The notes beneath the pieces are model-generated. The model was given only the letters and a program-made list of their open reading frames with translations, was not told where the DNA came from and made no database searches. Below are positions 8,640 to 16,137 of a stretch of 55,668 nt of DNA, one piece after another; position 1 is the stretch's first letter; each line of letters begins with the position of its first letter. Position numbers and translations under genes: made by a program. The DNA is from an uncultured Clostridia bacterium (lineage in GTDB: Bacteria; Bacillota; Clostridia; TANB77; CAG-465), in the NCBI GenBank assembly GCA_947627255.1, contig CANQVI010000005.1, positions 1-55,668 of the forward strand, in the 5' to 3' direction.

Positions 8640-9383
8640 TTATTCTTTAATATAAAATGGTTCGAAATTTTCAACTGCTTTTTTTCCAAATTCATTATCA
8701 AGTGCAGCTAAATTAAGTGGCATACCATTTAAGAAAGGTAAAGATGCACTAGCAATGGTATTATAATATTCTTTTTCATTACCATCTGAGTCAATTATTA
8801 CTAGATAGCTCATAACATTATCTTTTACCATTAATTGTAAATATGCTTTCTTTATAGCTGGAATATTACTAAATAAATCTTTTAGTTTATTTACAAGTTC
8901 TTCTGGATAGTCTTTTGGAATACCAATTTCTATCTCTGTATCTTTCTCTACAACGCTTTCTGTAGTTATTCCATTTTTAATTTCATTAATCATTTCTTTA
9001 GTAAATACTAAATTACAGCCTTTAGGATCAATAATAAATCCATCTAAATTAGCATTTTTAGTAGTAACCATAGCGTAGTCTTCAAAAGTATAAATTAATG
9101 ATTGCTGTTTTTGTTGTTTTTGCCATTTATTTACTTCTTTATCGCTAGTAAAAGCAATTAAGTAATTCTTTCCATCAGTAGTCTTTATTATACAAAGTTG
9201 TATTTTTGTATCTTTATTTATATTAACTTTTCCACCACCTTTAGGTGCATCCTCTAATATAACTGGGCACATAAATCTAGATTTTAAAACTTCTGATATT
9301 ACTTTGTTTTGTAACTCTAAAGTCTTTTCTTCCTTCATTTGATTAATTAATTCAATAAGTTTATTATTATTTGTTTCTTCCAT
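8640..9383 (-). CDS. sseB: SseB family protein
   Basis: The 247-residue protein has the two-part SseB arrangement. The N-terminal half includes FMCPVILEDAPKGGGK, TTDGKNYLIAFTS and a segment ending GFIIDPKGCNLVFTKEMI; the C-terminal half has EIGIPKDYPEELVNKL, a long conserved helix and a terminal strand. SseB was named for enhanced serine sensitivity in E. coli; its biochemical role is not established and it is widespread in Firmicutes. The second ATG (9383) is preferred since GGAGG touches the first one at 9389 but is six bases from this one. It ends in its own terminator. The CDF-like gene lies 59 bases upstream on the same strand. Confidence 0.8.
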   Translation of the reverse strand: MEETNNNKLIELINQMKEEKTLELQNKVISEVLKSRFMCPVILEDAPKGGGKVNINKDTKIQLCIIKTTDGKNYLIAFTSDKEVNKWQKQQKQQSLIYTFEDYAMVTTKNANLDGFIIDPKGCNLVFTKEMINEIKNGITTESVVEKDTEIEIGIPKDYPEELVNKLKDLFSNIPAIKKAYLQLMVKDNVMSYLVIIDSDGNEKEYYNTIASASLPFLNGMPLNLAALDNEFGKKAVENFEPFYIKE

Positions 9384-9442
9384 TTTCATCCTCCTAGCAT
9401 ATTATACTTATATCATAAAAAAATATAAATTGCTACTAATAA

Positions 9443-10333
9443 TTATATTTCAGGAGTAAATTCTACATATATCTCATCAAATTCATTTTTTAAATCTTTC
9501 TCAACATCCTTTTTTGCTTGTTTTAATTCTTTAAGATTAATTAATGAATTTTCACTTTTTATATATAATTCTATCCATATTTTTCTTCCTGTTTTTACTA
9601 CATCATAAAAAGTTATATTATATGGATATTTTTCTATATTCTTACTAACTATTTCCTTTATCTCATCAATTGTTTCTTCTTTTGGAGCAAATAAAATTAA
9701 GCTCTTAAATGACTCAATTACCATTTGTATTGGTTCTTTAAGCATTATTAAAGAAATAATAATAGCAAAAGAAGAATCTATATATGGTGCAACAAATGCA
9801 AATTTAGTATGTTCTAAAATATATTGAATAAAAAACGCAACAAACATACTAAATGCTGTGTACATATCTATTTTCCACTCAACTAAATCTGATTCAATAA
9901 CTGGTGTATCGATTTTTCTACTTCTATATTTTAAATATATATATGATAATATGCAAAAAATTTCTAATAATACATTAGATATTAATATACTTGATACATT
10001 TAACTTGCTACCACCATTTAATAAAATTACAATATTATCTTTAATTAAAAATAATGTAATAATAGATATAGATATACCTTTTATTATAATTATAAGCGAT
10101 TCTATTTGTGAGTACCCATAAGGCCTCTTTTCCGTAACTGGCTTATATATAAGCGGTAATAAAAAAGTAATTATTACTATAATAATTAAATCTGCTATTC
10201 CAAAAATGCAGTCCATAAGTATGGTTTTAGAGCCACTTAAAAAAGTTATAATCATCTCTAATAACATATAAATGGCGCTAAAAATTACCGAGAGTTTTAA
10301 TATACTCCCTTCTTTTTTTAATTTTTCTTTCAT
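9443..10333 (-). CDS. Cation diffusion facilitator (CDF)-fold membrane protein, divergent metal site
   Basis: A 296-residue membrane protein with six predicted helices and a soluble C-terminal ferredoxin-like domain (from about residue 210), the CDF/ZnT plan. The KRPYGYSQIESL loop matches the family RxPYGHxRxE loop and YIDSSFAIIISLIMLKE matches helix 6. The two metal-binding positions are changed: helix 2 reads FGIAD where DxxxD is usual, and helix 5 reads EWKID where HxxxD is usual. Metal transport is therefore uncertain. The gene is preceded by a glycine riboswitch and terminator, so expression should respond to glycine. The start has a GGAG site. Alternatives are transport of a different ion or a glycine-linked substrate. 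Confidence 0.75.
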   Translation of the reverse strand: MKEKLKKEGSILKLSVIFSAIYMLLEMIITFLSGSKTILMDCIFGIADLIIIVIITFLLPLIYKPVTEKRPYGYSQIESLIIIIKGISISIITLFLIKDNIVILLNGGSKLNVSSILISNVLLEIFCILSYIYLKYRSRKIDTPVIESDLVEWKIDMYTAFSMFVAFFIQYILEHTKFAFVAPYIDSSFAIIISLIMLKEPIQMVIESFKSLILFAPKEETIDEIKEIVSKNIEKYPYNITFYDVVKTGRKIWIELYIKSENSLINLKELKQAKKDVEKDLKNEFDEIYVEFTPEI

Positions 10334-10377
10334 TTAATAACATCTCCTACTTCAAATTGTCTACCAAATATGAATTC

Positions 10378-10421
10378 AAAAAAAGAATACAAGATGACCT
10401 TACTCTATTCATCTTATATTC
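10378..10421 (-). terminator. Expression-platform terminator of the glycine riboswitch
   Basis: Thirteen-base arms (10385-10397 and 10409-10421) pair with a single G-U wobble and are followed on the minus strand by seven T residues (10378-10384). It starts at the very 3' end of the second aptamer and lies 45 bases before the CDF-like start codon, so it is placed to terminate transcripts of that gene conditionally. Confidence 0.85.
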
Positions 10422-10597
10422 TCTGTCCTTTTGCCAGTTGGTTGTATCCTCGTAGGCGACGTTTCACACGTTCTCTCCAAAGTATCGTCAAATAACCTTC
10501 CTTTTGCCTGATAGTTTCAATTTTTAGTAGACTTACCTAAAAATCTTGCTTCTTCGGCTCTATACTTAAATAGTCTCTAGGGTTTTTATCATCCGAA
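10421..10597 (-). ncRNA. Tandem glycine riboswitch
   Basis: The minus-strand transcript carries the glycine riboswitch signatures twice. Aptamer 1 has GCCGAAGAAGCAAG (around 10545-10558), a hairpin with arms TTTTTAG / CTAAAAA, then TTGAAACTATCAGG and GGCAAAAGGA (10499-10508). Aptamer 2 has GGAGAG, a hairpin ACGT/ACGT, and ends GGCAAAAGGACAGAG (10421-10435). The GCCGAAGNNGCAA core of aptamer 2 is altered to GCCTACGAGGAT, so it is divergent. The ON or OFF sense cannot be settled, as the last P1 base and the terminator stem share only one position. This fills the only stretch of over 300 bases without a coding gene (10334-10666). Confidence 0.88.
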
Positions 10598-10616
10598 CAT
10601 ATTTGCTTACGTGTAT

Positions 10617-10645
10617 ATTATACTATAATTTCTTTTCTCTGTCAA
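10617..10645 (-). promoter_or_regulatory. Consensus sigma-A promoter of the glycine riboswitch transcript
   Basis: On the minus strand TTGACA (10640-10645), a spacer of exactly 17 bases and TATAAT (10617-10622) form a perfect consensus promoter. It begins 20 bases after the stop codon of the upstream Nudix gene and would start transcription near 10610, just before aptamer 1. Confidence 0.88.
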
Positions 10646-10666
10646 ATTATTATGTAATCTTTATAC

Positions 10667-11656
10667 TTACTGTTTCAAATATTTTAAAATTTCTTTAAAA
10701 TACTTATAATGTGTTTCTTTATATTTTTTTGCGTTATAAAATTTATCTACTTCAGATTTTGTCATCCATTCTACATCTGTTAATTCTTCTTTTTGTATAT
10801 TTAATTTTTCAATATCTACACAGCTTTCAAGATAATAAATATCTACAAATTTATTTTTTCTTTTTACAGTAGTTTTTAAAGTTAATTCTTCTTTACTCAC
10901 ACTAAGTCCTAATTCTTCATATATTTCAGTTATCATTCCTTCTATACTAGTTTGTCCAGAAATTGGATGACCTGATGTTGTAGCCCATTTTCCACCTTTA
11001 TCTTTAGTTCTTTTTTGCATTAACCATTTATTATTTTTTGGATTATATATAAATACAACTACTGTAACATAATATAAGCCTTTTGGTACTATATTTCCTT
11101 TTAGTATTTTCTTTCCAGTTAATTTTCTTTTTTCATCATATAAATCTCTATATTCTGTAAAGTTTTTAAAATATATCATATATTCACAATAAATATGAAT
11201 AAAAGAATAAATAATAGCTAAAATAATTAAAGGTATATTCTTACCCCATAAACCGGCAAATATGCAAGAAAAAGAATGACATATTGCCATTGGTACTTTT
11301 ATATGTAAAAATGGCTCATATAATAGCTTATATGCTCTTGCACCAAATATATACCTTATATATAGTTCATAATATAATATTAAAAAGAATAACATTACTC
11401 CAAATAATAAATTTGGATTTAATATATCAAATGAATTTTTACTAATACACAAAACTATTATAATTCCAACAAACGAAATTTTTTGAACTATATTTAAAAT
11501 ATTCTCAATTTTTGATACATTATTTTTGTCTTTTATTTTATTTTTTGGCTTAAAAACTAAAGTAGTCAAAATAATTGGTAATACTAATAATATAGCAATA
11601 ACTATACCAAAATATGGTGAGTAAAAATTAGTATACAAACCATAATTATTATTCAC
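10667..11656 (-). CDS. Membrane protein with C-terminal Nudix hydrolase domain
   Basis: The 329-residue product joins about five or six membrane helices (residues 12-165) to a soluble Nudix domain (from about 185). The Nudix box spans GHPISGQTSIEG then MITEIYEELGL: the metal-binding EIYEE core is intact while the usual Glu and Arg earlier in the box are Gln and Thr. KWATTSGHPISGQ resembles the isopentenyl-diphosphate-isomerase-like group. Nudix enzymes cleave nucleoside diphosphates linked to another moiety; the substrate here is unknown, and the membrane part suggests a lipid-linked or membrane-near one. Translation starts at GTG (11656), with GGAG eight bases before it; a nearby ATG in another frame stops at once. 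Confidence 0.78.
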   Translation of the reverse strand: MNNNYGLYTNFYSPYFGIVIAILLVLPIILTTLVFKPKNKIKDKNNVSKIENILNIVQKISFVGIIIVLCISKNSFDILNPNLLFGVMLFFLILYYELYIRYIFGARAYKLLYEPFLHIKVPMAICHSFSCIFAGLWGKNIPLIILAIIYSFIHIYCEYMIYFKNFTEYRDLYDEKRKLTGKKILKGNIVPKGLYYVTVVVFIYNPKNNKWLMQKRTKDKGGKWATTSGHPISGQTSIEGMITEIYEELGLSVSKEELTLKTTVKRKNKFVDIYYLESCVDIEKLNIQKEELTDVEWMTKSEVDKFYNAKKYKETHYKYFKEILKYLKQ

Positions 11657-11703
11657 ATAATCATCTCCATAAAGTTTATTATATCATTAAAATCTAAAAT
11701 TAT

Positions 11704-11725
11704 AAAGGAAATATTACTTTCCTTT
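11704..11725 (-). terminator. Small terminator hairpin after the TetR gene
   Basis: AAAGGAA (11704-11710) pairs with TTCCTTT (11719-11725) just at the TetR stop codon, followed on the minus strand by an A/T-rich tail. The stem is short, so confidence is moderate. Confidence 0.5.
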
Positions 11726-12294
11726 TAATCATTTATTATTCCATCTAATATTGAATTAGTAAATTCCCTAGCAGACTTGCTAATTTCAAATTCATCTTTG
11801 TTTTTATATCTTAGAAGTACCCCCGAACATATAACTCCAAAAATTTCATATGCTATTGCAGTAGTATTACATTTTTTTATTTCATTTTTTCCATATGCCT
11901 CATTTAATACTCGTTCAATAACATTTACACATTCTCCTACACATTCTCTGCACTTCTCGTTTCTTTTTTTATCTCCACAAATTTCATTTATTACTAGTCC
12001 TATTAAATTTTCATATTTAGCAACTACTTTCATTTCAACAAGAATAATTGAATATATTTTATCTTTAATATTATCTACTTGTCTTGTTTTAGTATCTAAG
12101 CTATGCTCTAGTAACTTTAGTCCCTCTACCATTAAGAAATCTAAAATTTCTTCTTTACTAGAAAAATGATAATATAATGTTCCTTTTGCAATTCCAACTA
12201 CAGAAGTTATTTCTTCTATACTTGTAGAATCATATCCTTTTTTTGCAAATAAGTCCATAGAAGTTTCAAATATTTTTCTTTTTGTTCTATTCAT
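11725..12294 (-). CDS. TetR/AcrR family transcriptional regulator
   Basis: A 189-residue repressor-type protein. Residues 5-50 form the TetR helix-turn-helix, seen as IFETSMDLFAKKGYDSTSIEEI followed here by VVGIAKGTLYYHFSSKEE, the most conserved part of the family. The remaining helices form the ligand and dimer domain, with the pattern CGDKKRNEKCRECVGEC holding four cysteines close together, which could bind metal or sense redox state (inference). A near-perfect palindrome covers its own -35 box and lies upstream of the divergent gene at 12422, so autoregulation and control of that neighbour are likely. The ligand is unknown. Confidence 0.88.
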   Translation of the reverse strand: MNRTKRKIFETSMDLFAKKGYDSTSIEEITSVVGIAKGTLYYHFSSKEEILDFLMVEGLKLLEHSLDTKTRQVDNIKDKIYSIILVEMKVVAKYENLIGLVINEICGDKKRNEKCRECVGECVNVIERVLNEAYGKNEIKKCNTTAIAYEIFGVICSGVLLRYKNKDEFEISKSAREFTNSILDGIIND

Positions 12295-12324
12295 ATTTTT
12301 CCCTCACTACCATTAATTATATAG

Positions 12325-12353
12325 ATTATACTACATTTATGTTACTTTTTAAA
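12325..12353 (-). promoter_or_regulatory. Promoter of the TetR gene
   Basis: On the minus strand TTTAAA (12348-12353), a 17-base spacer and TATAAT (12325-12330). The -35 box lies inside the palindrome at 12339-12360. Confidence 0.6.
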
Positions 12354-12360
12354 GTAGCAT
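12339..12360. promoter_or_regulatory. Candidate TetR operator (22-bp palindrome)
   Basis: The centre is TACTTT-TT-AAAGTA (12343-12356), extended outward by ATG (12339-12341) and CAT (12358-12360) with one mismatch. It covers the TetR -35 box and lies 12 bases upstream of the -35 of the divergent gene. Size and placement fit a TetR dimer site. Confidence 0.62.
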
Positions 12361-12371
12361 GTTAAAAAGTA

Positions 12372-12400
12372 TTGTTTATAATTTTTTACTATGCTATAAT
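12372..12400 (+). promoter_or_regulatory. Promoter of the exported protein gene
   Basis: TTGTTT (12372-12377), 17 bases, TATAAT (12395-12400), followed by the AGAGGTGG ribosome site before the ATG at 12422. Confidence 0.65.
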
Positions 12401-12421
12401 TTTTATTAGAGGTGGTTATAT

Positions 12422-12898
12422 ATGAAAAAAAGAAATATAGTACTATTTACATTTACTGCAATAATACTTATAGCTGTATTTTCTGTTATTCACCTATCAA
12501 TAAAAAATGGCAAACTCAAATTTATAAGTGATGATACAAGGCAAGTAGACCTTGCTTTACAAATATATTCAGATTTTATTAATAGCACTACTGATGGTGG
12601 AAATGCTACTATAACTGGTGATTTATCTACCTATGTTAATTTTATAAATTATACTGCTTATACTCAATCTAATAAAGAAAAAATCCAAAACTTATTTGAT
12701 AGCTTTACTTGCAATGATACTCAAAGAGATTACACAATAAGTAGTGAATTTAATGTAAAAAAATTAACTTTAACTCTGACATTAAGTAATAATAACGTAA
12801 ATAATATAATTAAATATACATATAAATTAAAAGTGAATAAGAAAGAAAACAAAATAGACTATAAAGAATTAAAAAACAAAGAATACATTGTAGAATAA
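12422..12898 (+). CDS. Exported or membrane-anchored hypothetical protein
   Basis: The 158-residue protein has a basic start (KKRN), one hydrophobic helix at residues 7-28 and a polar remainder of about 130 residues rich in Thr and Asn that looks like a secreted beta-strand domain. There is no lipobox cysteine and no clear signal peptidase site, so an uncleaved anchor is likely. I recognise no family. It is divergent from the TetR gene and shares the intergenic palindrome, so it is the probable TetR target. It ends in a strong terminator shared with the rRNA methyltransferase gene. Confidence 0.7.
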   Translation: MKKRNIVLFTFTAIILIAVFSVIHLSIKNGKLKFISDDTRQVDLALQIYSDFINSTTDGGNATITGDLSTYVNFINYTAYTQSNKEKIQNLFDSFTCNDTQRDYTISSEFNVKKLTLTLTLSNNNVNNIIKYTYKLKVNKKENKIDYKELKNKEYIVE

Positions 12899-12902
12899 AT
12901 AG

Positions 12903-12930
12903 TGCCTAGTAAATTACTAGGCATTTTTTT
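12903..12930. terminator. Bidirectional terminator
   Basis: TGCCTAGTA (12903-12911) pairs with TACTAGGCA (12915-12923), followed by seven T residues on the plus strand. It ends the gene at 12422-12898 and may also serve the convergent methyltransferase. Confidence 0.8.
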
Positions 12931-14149
12931 ATACAATTTGAAAAATAAAAAATTTTAAATAATCTGTTTCATTAACATTTAATAAAATTGGATGATCTGG
13001 TGCTTGCTGACGTTTTTCTATTTGTCTTAAACGTACATTTGCCTCTTTAGCAGCTTCCTTTAACATTTTAATAAATTTTTCTTCATCCATAAAATGTGAA
13101 CAAGAACATGTTGCTAAATAGCCTCCTCTAGGTAAAGCCTTCATTGCTCTATAATTTATTTGCTTATATCCTCTTTTAGCATTTTCTATAGTTTTTCTAG
13201 ACTTTGTAAATGCAGGTGGGTCTAATATTATAAAATCATATTCGTTATTTTTTATATTTGGTAATAAATCAAAAACATCAGTAGTTTCAAAAGATATAAT
13301 GTTATCAAGTCCATTTGATGCAGCATTTTCTTTAGCCATATCTATTGCAAGACTTGAAATATCTACTGCATGAACATGTTTTGCACCACCCTTAGCTGCA
13401 TTTAAAGCAAATGAGCCAGTATGAGTAAAGCAATCTAATACATTTTTTCCTTTTGCTATTTTGGAAATTGCAAGTCTATTATATTTTTGATCTAAGAAAA
13501 ATCCTGTTTTTTGTCCATTTTCTACATCAACTTTATACTTTATACCATTTTCAATAATCTCAGTTACTGTATAGTCTGGTCTTTTTACTCCTCTCAAATC
13601 AAAATATCCCTTATATTCTGTAAGTCCTTCAAGTTTTCTAATTTCTACATCATTTCTTTCATATATTCCTGCTATATTTTGACCATCTTCAACAAGTATT
13701 TTATATAATAGATTAAAAATCATATCTTTTCTTTTTTCTATTCCAAGAGATAAAACTTGAGCTACTAATATATCATTAAATCTATCAACTGTAAGTCCTG
13801 GAAATTCATCAGCTTCACCAAATATTATTCTGCAGCATTTTATATCATCTTGCATAACTGTTTTTCTGTATTCCCATGCATATTTTAGTCTTCTTTCAAA
13901 GAATTTATCATCAAATATATCATTAGCATTTCTTGATATAATTCTTACCATTATCTTAGAATTATTATTTATAAATCCTGAGCCAAGATATTTCCCTTTT
14001 TCAGATATAACATCTACTATATCGCCATTTTCATATTTTCCGTCTATTTGTATAACTTCATTATCGTACACCCATGGATGTCCATCTTCTTGCTGTTTTT
14101 GTCCTTTTTTATCTATAATTACTTTAGTATATTCTCTTTCTATTTTCAT
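12929..14149 (-). CDS. Class I SAM-dependent rRNA methyltransferase (RlmI-like)
   Basis: The 406-residue protein has an N-terminal PUA-like RNA-binding domain (HPWVYDNEV, GDIVDVISEKGKYLGSGF) and a C-terminal Rossmann methyltransferase. VLDCFTHTGSFALNAA is the SAM-binding motif I, FIILDPPAFTKS is motif IV and LATCSCSHFM carries the catalytic cysteine region of RNA m5C enzymes. This matches RlmI, which makes m5C1962 in 23S rRNA in E. coli; the exact target here is inferred. Its length agrees with the family (about 390-400). An AAAGGA site precedes the start. It is monocistronic. Confidence 0.87.
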   Translation of the reverse strand: MKIEREYTKVIIDKKGQKQQEDGHPWVYDNEVIQIDGKYENGDIVDVISEKGKYLGSGFINNNSKIMVRIISRNANDIFDDKFFERRLKYAWEYRKTVMQDDIKCCRIIFGEADEFPGLTVDRFNDILVAQVLSLGIEKRKDMIFNLLYKILVEDGQNIAGIYERNDVEIRKLEGLTEYKGYFDLRGVKRPDYTVTEIIENGIKYKVDVENGQKTGFFLDQKYNRLAISKIAKGKNVLDCFTHTGSFALNAAKGGAKHVHAVDISSLAIDMAKENAASNGLDNIISFETTDVFDLLPNIKNNEYDFIILDPPAFTKSRKTIENAKRGYKQINYRAMKALPRGGYLATCSCSHFMDEEKFIKMLKEAAKEANVRLRQIEKRQQAPDHPILLNVNETDYLKFFIFQIV

Positions 14150-14208
14150 TGTTTTTTCCTTTCAATCTAGCTTATTATATCATTTATTAATTATTATGTA
14201 AATATTAA

Positions 14209-14235
14209 AAGAAGTAAAACTTAGTTTTACTTCTT
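14209..14235 (-). terminator. Terminator overlapping the stop of the C39-like gene
   Basis: AAGAAGTAAAAC (14209-14220) pairs perfectly with GTTTTACTTCTT (14224-14235) around TTA; a T run follows on the minus strand. The stop codon at 14227-14229 is inside the stem. Confidence 0.75.
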
Positions 14236-14844
14236 CCTATACATTAATAATATCATTCTATTTTCATTTTTTACTATTGAAAAATCTCTTTTTGTTTTAG
14301 AGTTAAGTCGTACTTTACTAACTTTTCTGTTATATTCAAATGGTTTATCATTAATTACTGTACATTCTGAATCTTCATCATAGTCATCATCTTTAACATA
14401 ATATGGATCAAAAATATATACATTTTTTTCATCCATTCCTGTGCATAATACATAATGTTCACAGTCACTCCATACTCTAAGTATAGCTACTCCACCATTT
14501 TTAATACAATATTCCAATTTATCATTATATATATCTGCTTCTTCATTTTTTAATATATCTGCTTTTAAATCAAGACCAACTCCACTTATATTATTATTTA
14601 TCCAATTACCTAAATACTCAATAGCATAAGGTGAAGTTCCACATTTTCCTAATTCTCCTTCTCCATTATATGTGTCAAGAGTATATTGCGTAATATCTTT
14701 TATTATAGTTGGTGGTATTTCGCCTCTAGTATATAAAAATCTTAAAGCATTTAGCATTGTTGTTTGTGCACAATCATATTCACTTACTTGATATGCAAGT
14801 GGTGTTTTCATACTTAAATATTCTATTGCAGTATAGTTAGCCAT
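14227..14844 (-). CDS. C39-like papain-fold protein
   Basis: The 205-residue protein has no signal peptide or membrane helix. It shows the C39-like catalytic order: a cysteine in EYDCAQTTMLNALRFLY (about residue 25), a histidine in CEHYVLCTG (about 131) and an aspartate in VYIFDPYYV (about 146). The VAILRVWSDCEHYVLCTG and DEKNVYIFDP strands are characteristic of the fold. C39 peptidases often cleave double-glycine leader peptides when fused to ABC exporters; this protein has no transporter and is cytosolic. It follows the unknown 387-residue gene by 12 bases, so the two are co-transcribed. A substrate is not evident. Confidence 0.72.
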   Translation of the reverse strand: MANYTAIEYLSMKTPLAYQVSEYDCAQTTMLNALRFLYTRGEIPPTIIKDITQYTLDTYNGEGELGKCGTSPYAIEYLGNWINNNISGVGLDLKADILKNEEADIYNDKLEYCIKNGGVAILRVWSDCEHYVLCTGMDEKNVYIFDPYYVKDDDYDEDSECTVINDKPFEYNRKVSKVRLNSKTKRDFSIVKNENRMILLMYRKK

Positions 14845-14856
14845 ACTACACTCCTC

Positions 14857-16020
14857 CTATCTTTGGTTAATTTCTTGCTCCTTTTTCTTTTGTTCAATAT
14901 TTTTTAATCTAATTTCTTCAACGTCTATTATTTTATCTACTGCTAGAGCACTTGAATCAAAAATTGCAAGACAAGTAACTTGAAAACTTCTATTATATCT
15001 AAATCTTCTTCTCATGTCTGCTGTTGTACAAATTTCATTTTCAGCATCTTGTGAAATATACAGTCCACTAAAGAATCTAACATAACCTTGTACAAGTTCT
15101 TCTGTTATAGCTTCATCATTATATCTTTTATCCCACTCATTTCTTTCCATTGCTAAAGCTCGTGGTAGTTTTGCAAATATGTTATTACAAAAATCATTAA
15201 AATTATCTTTATATCTTTCAAAGTCTCTATATACTTGTTCAAGTGTAGATTTTATTCTGTCATAGCATTGCTCTGATGTCTCTCCATCTTTAGGTATAAC
15301 TCCACATCGTAAATATGAATCTCTACTTTTAGGCTCTGCCTCTTTATTATATCTAATATAATCTAAAAATTCTAATTTTTTCTTGTAAAAACCATTTTCT
15401 ATTCTTCTTTTTATATCCATATATGCTTTATATTTTTCTTCTGTAGTAGCATGACTTATACTATATGGACTAAATACATATAACTTAATTTCATTTTTTA
15501 ATATATCATGTTCAACTGGATCGACACTATTTACAACACCAAATAAATCTTCTAGAACTATAACATCACTAAGGTCATCTATTTCGCAAATAACGTGTTT
15601 TATATTTGGATTTTCCATTTTATTTGCAAGTAACTTTGCAACAGCACGTCTTACAGTATCATCTGATGCCTCTTTAGTATTTATAGTAGTATTAACCTGA
15701 GCAAGAATTTCTTTACATTGTGTAGGTCTAATTTTTATAGTGCTTTCTTTTAAAGAACTATATACTACATATTTTACACCAGGATGATATTTTCCATCAT
15801 CTAATACTTCATCATTAGCAGACTTTCCATCAGTTAAATCGAGTCTATCATATTCTTGCCATTCCGAATAATACTCTGGATATTTTGATGGTGGTGTATA
15901 CCATTTTATTTTTTCTTTGCAAGAAGGTCTAAGTCCTCCTCTTACTCTTCTTATTTCTTTTGCTTCAACATAAGTAGTTATATCTATATCATCTGTAAGT
16001 AAAACATACTTTTCTTGCAT
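14857..16020 (-). CDS. Uncharacterised 387-residue soluble protein paired with the C39-like protein
   Basis: I do not recognise a family. The product is hydrophilic and has no membrane helix or signal. Its N-terminus is TDDIDITTYVEAKEIRR, the middle carries a beta-rich section (VKYVVYSSLKE, IKHVICEIDD, EIKLYVFSPYS) and the C-terminal half is mostly charged alpha helix, ending in a Lys/Glu/Gln-rich tail that could be coiled coil. GAGGGTG precedes the ATG. It has its own promoter and is followed after 12 bases by the C39-like gene. The pair could be a protease with a partner or substrate, but nothing in the sequence shows the job. Confidence 0.7.
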   Translation of the reverse strand: MQEKYVLLTDDIDITTYVEAKEIRRVRGGLRPSCKEKIKWYTPPSKYPEYYSEWQEYDRLDLTDGKSANDEVLDDGKYHPGVKYVVYSSLKESTIKIRPTQCKEILAQVNTTINTKEASDDTVRRAVAKLLANKMENPNIKHVICEIDDLSDVIVLEDLFGVVNSVDPVEHDILKNEIKLYVFSPYSISHATTEEKYKAYMDIKRRIENGFYKKKLEFLDYIRYNKEAEPKSRDSYLRCGVIPKDGETSEQCYDRIKSTLEQVYRDFERYKDNFNDFCNNIFAKLPRALAMERNEWDKRYNDEAITEELVQGYVRFFSGLYISQDAENEICTTADMRRRFRYNRSFQVTCLAIFDSSALAVDKIIDVEEIRLKNIEQKKKEQEINQR

Positions 16021-16042
16021 AACGTGTCACCCTCTTATTATT

Positions 16043-16071
16043 AGAATAACAAAAACGAATACTTTTTTCAA
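16043..16071 (-). promoter_or_regulatory. Promoter of the unknown/C39-like pair
   Basis: On the minus strand TTGAAA (16066-16071), a 17-base spacer and TATTCT (16043-16048), 22 bases before the start codon. Confidence 0.55.
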
Positions 16072-16098
16072 TAGAAAAATTAATATTTGAAAAAACAA

Positions 16099-16130
16099 AA
16101 GCAAACTAGAGTTTTTTCTCTAATTTGCTT
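16099..16130 (-). terminator. Terminator after mgtE
   Basis: AAGCAAA-C-TAGAG (16099-16111) pairs with CTCTA-A-TTTGCTT (16118-16130), one mismatch, with a T-rich tail on the minus strand. Confidence 0.7.
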
Positions 16131-16137
16131 AATAATT

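Noticed and set aside
14227-14844. Bacteriocin-processing ABC exporter peptidase
   Set aside because: There is no ABC or membrane domain and no double-glycine peptide gene nearby.
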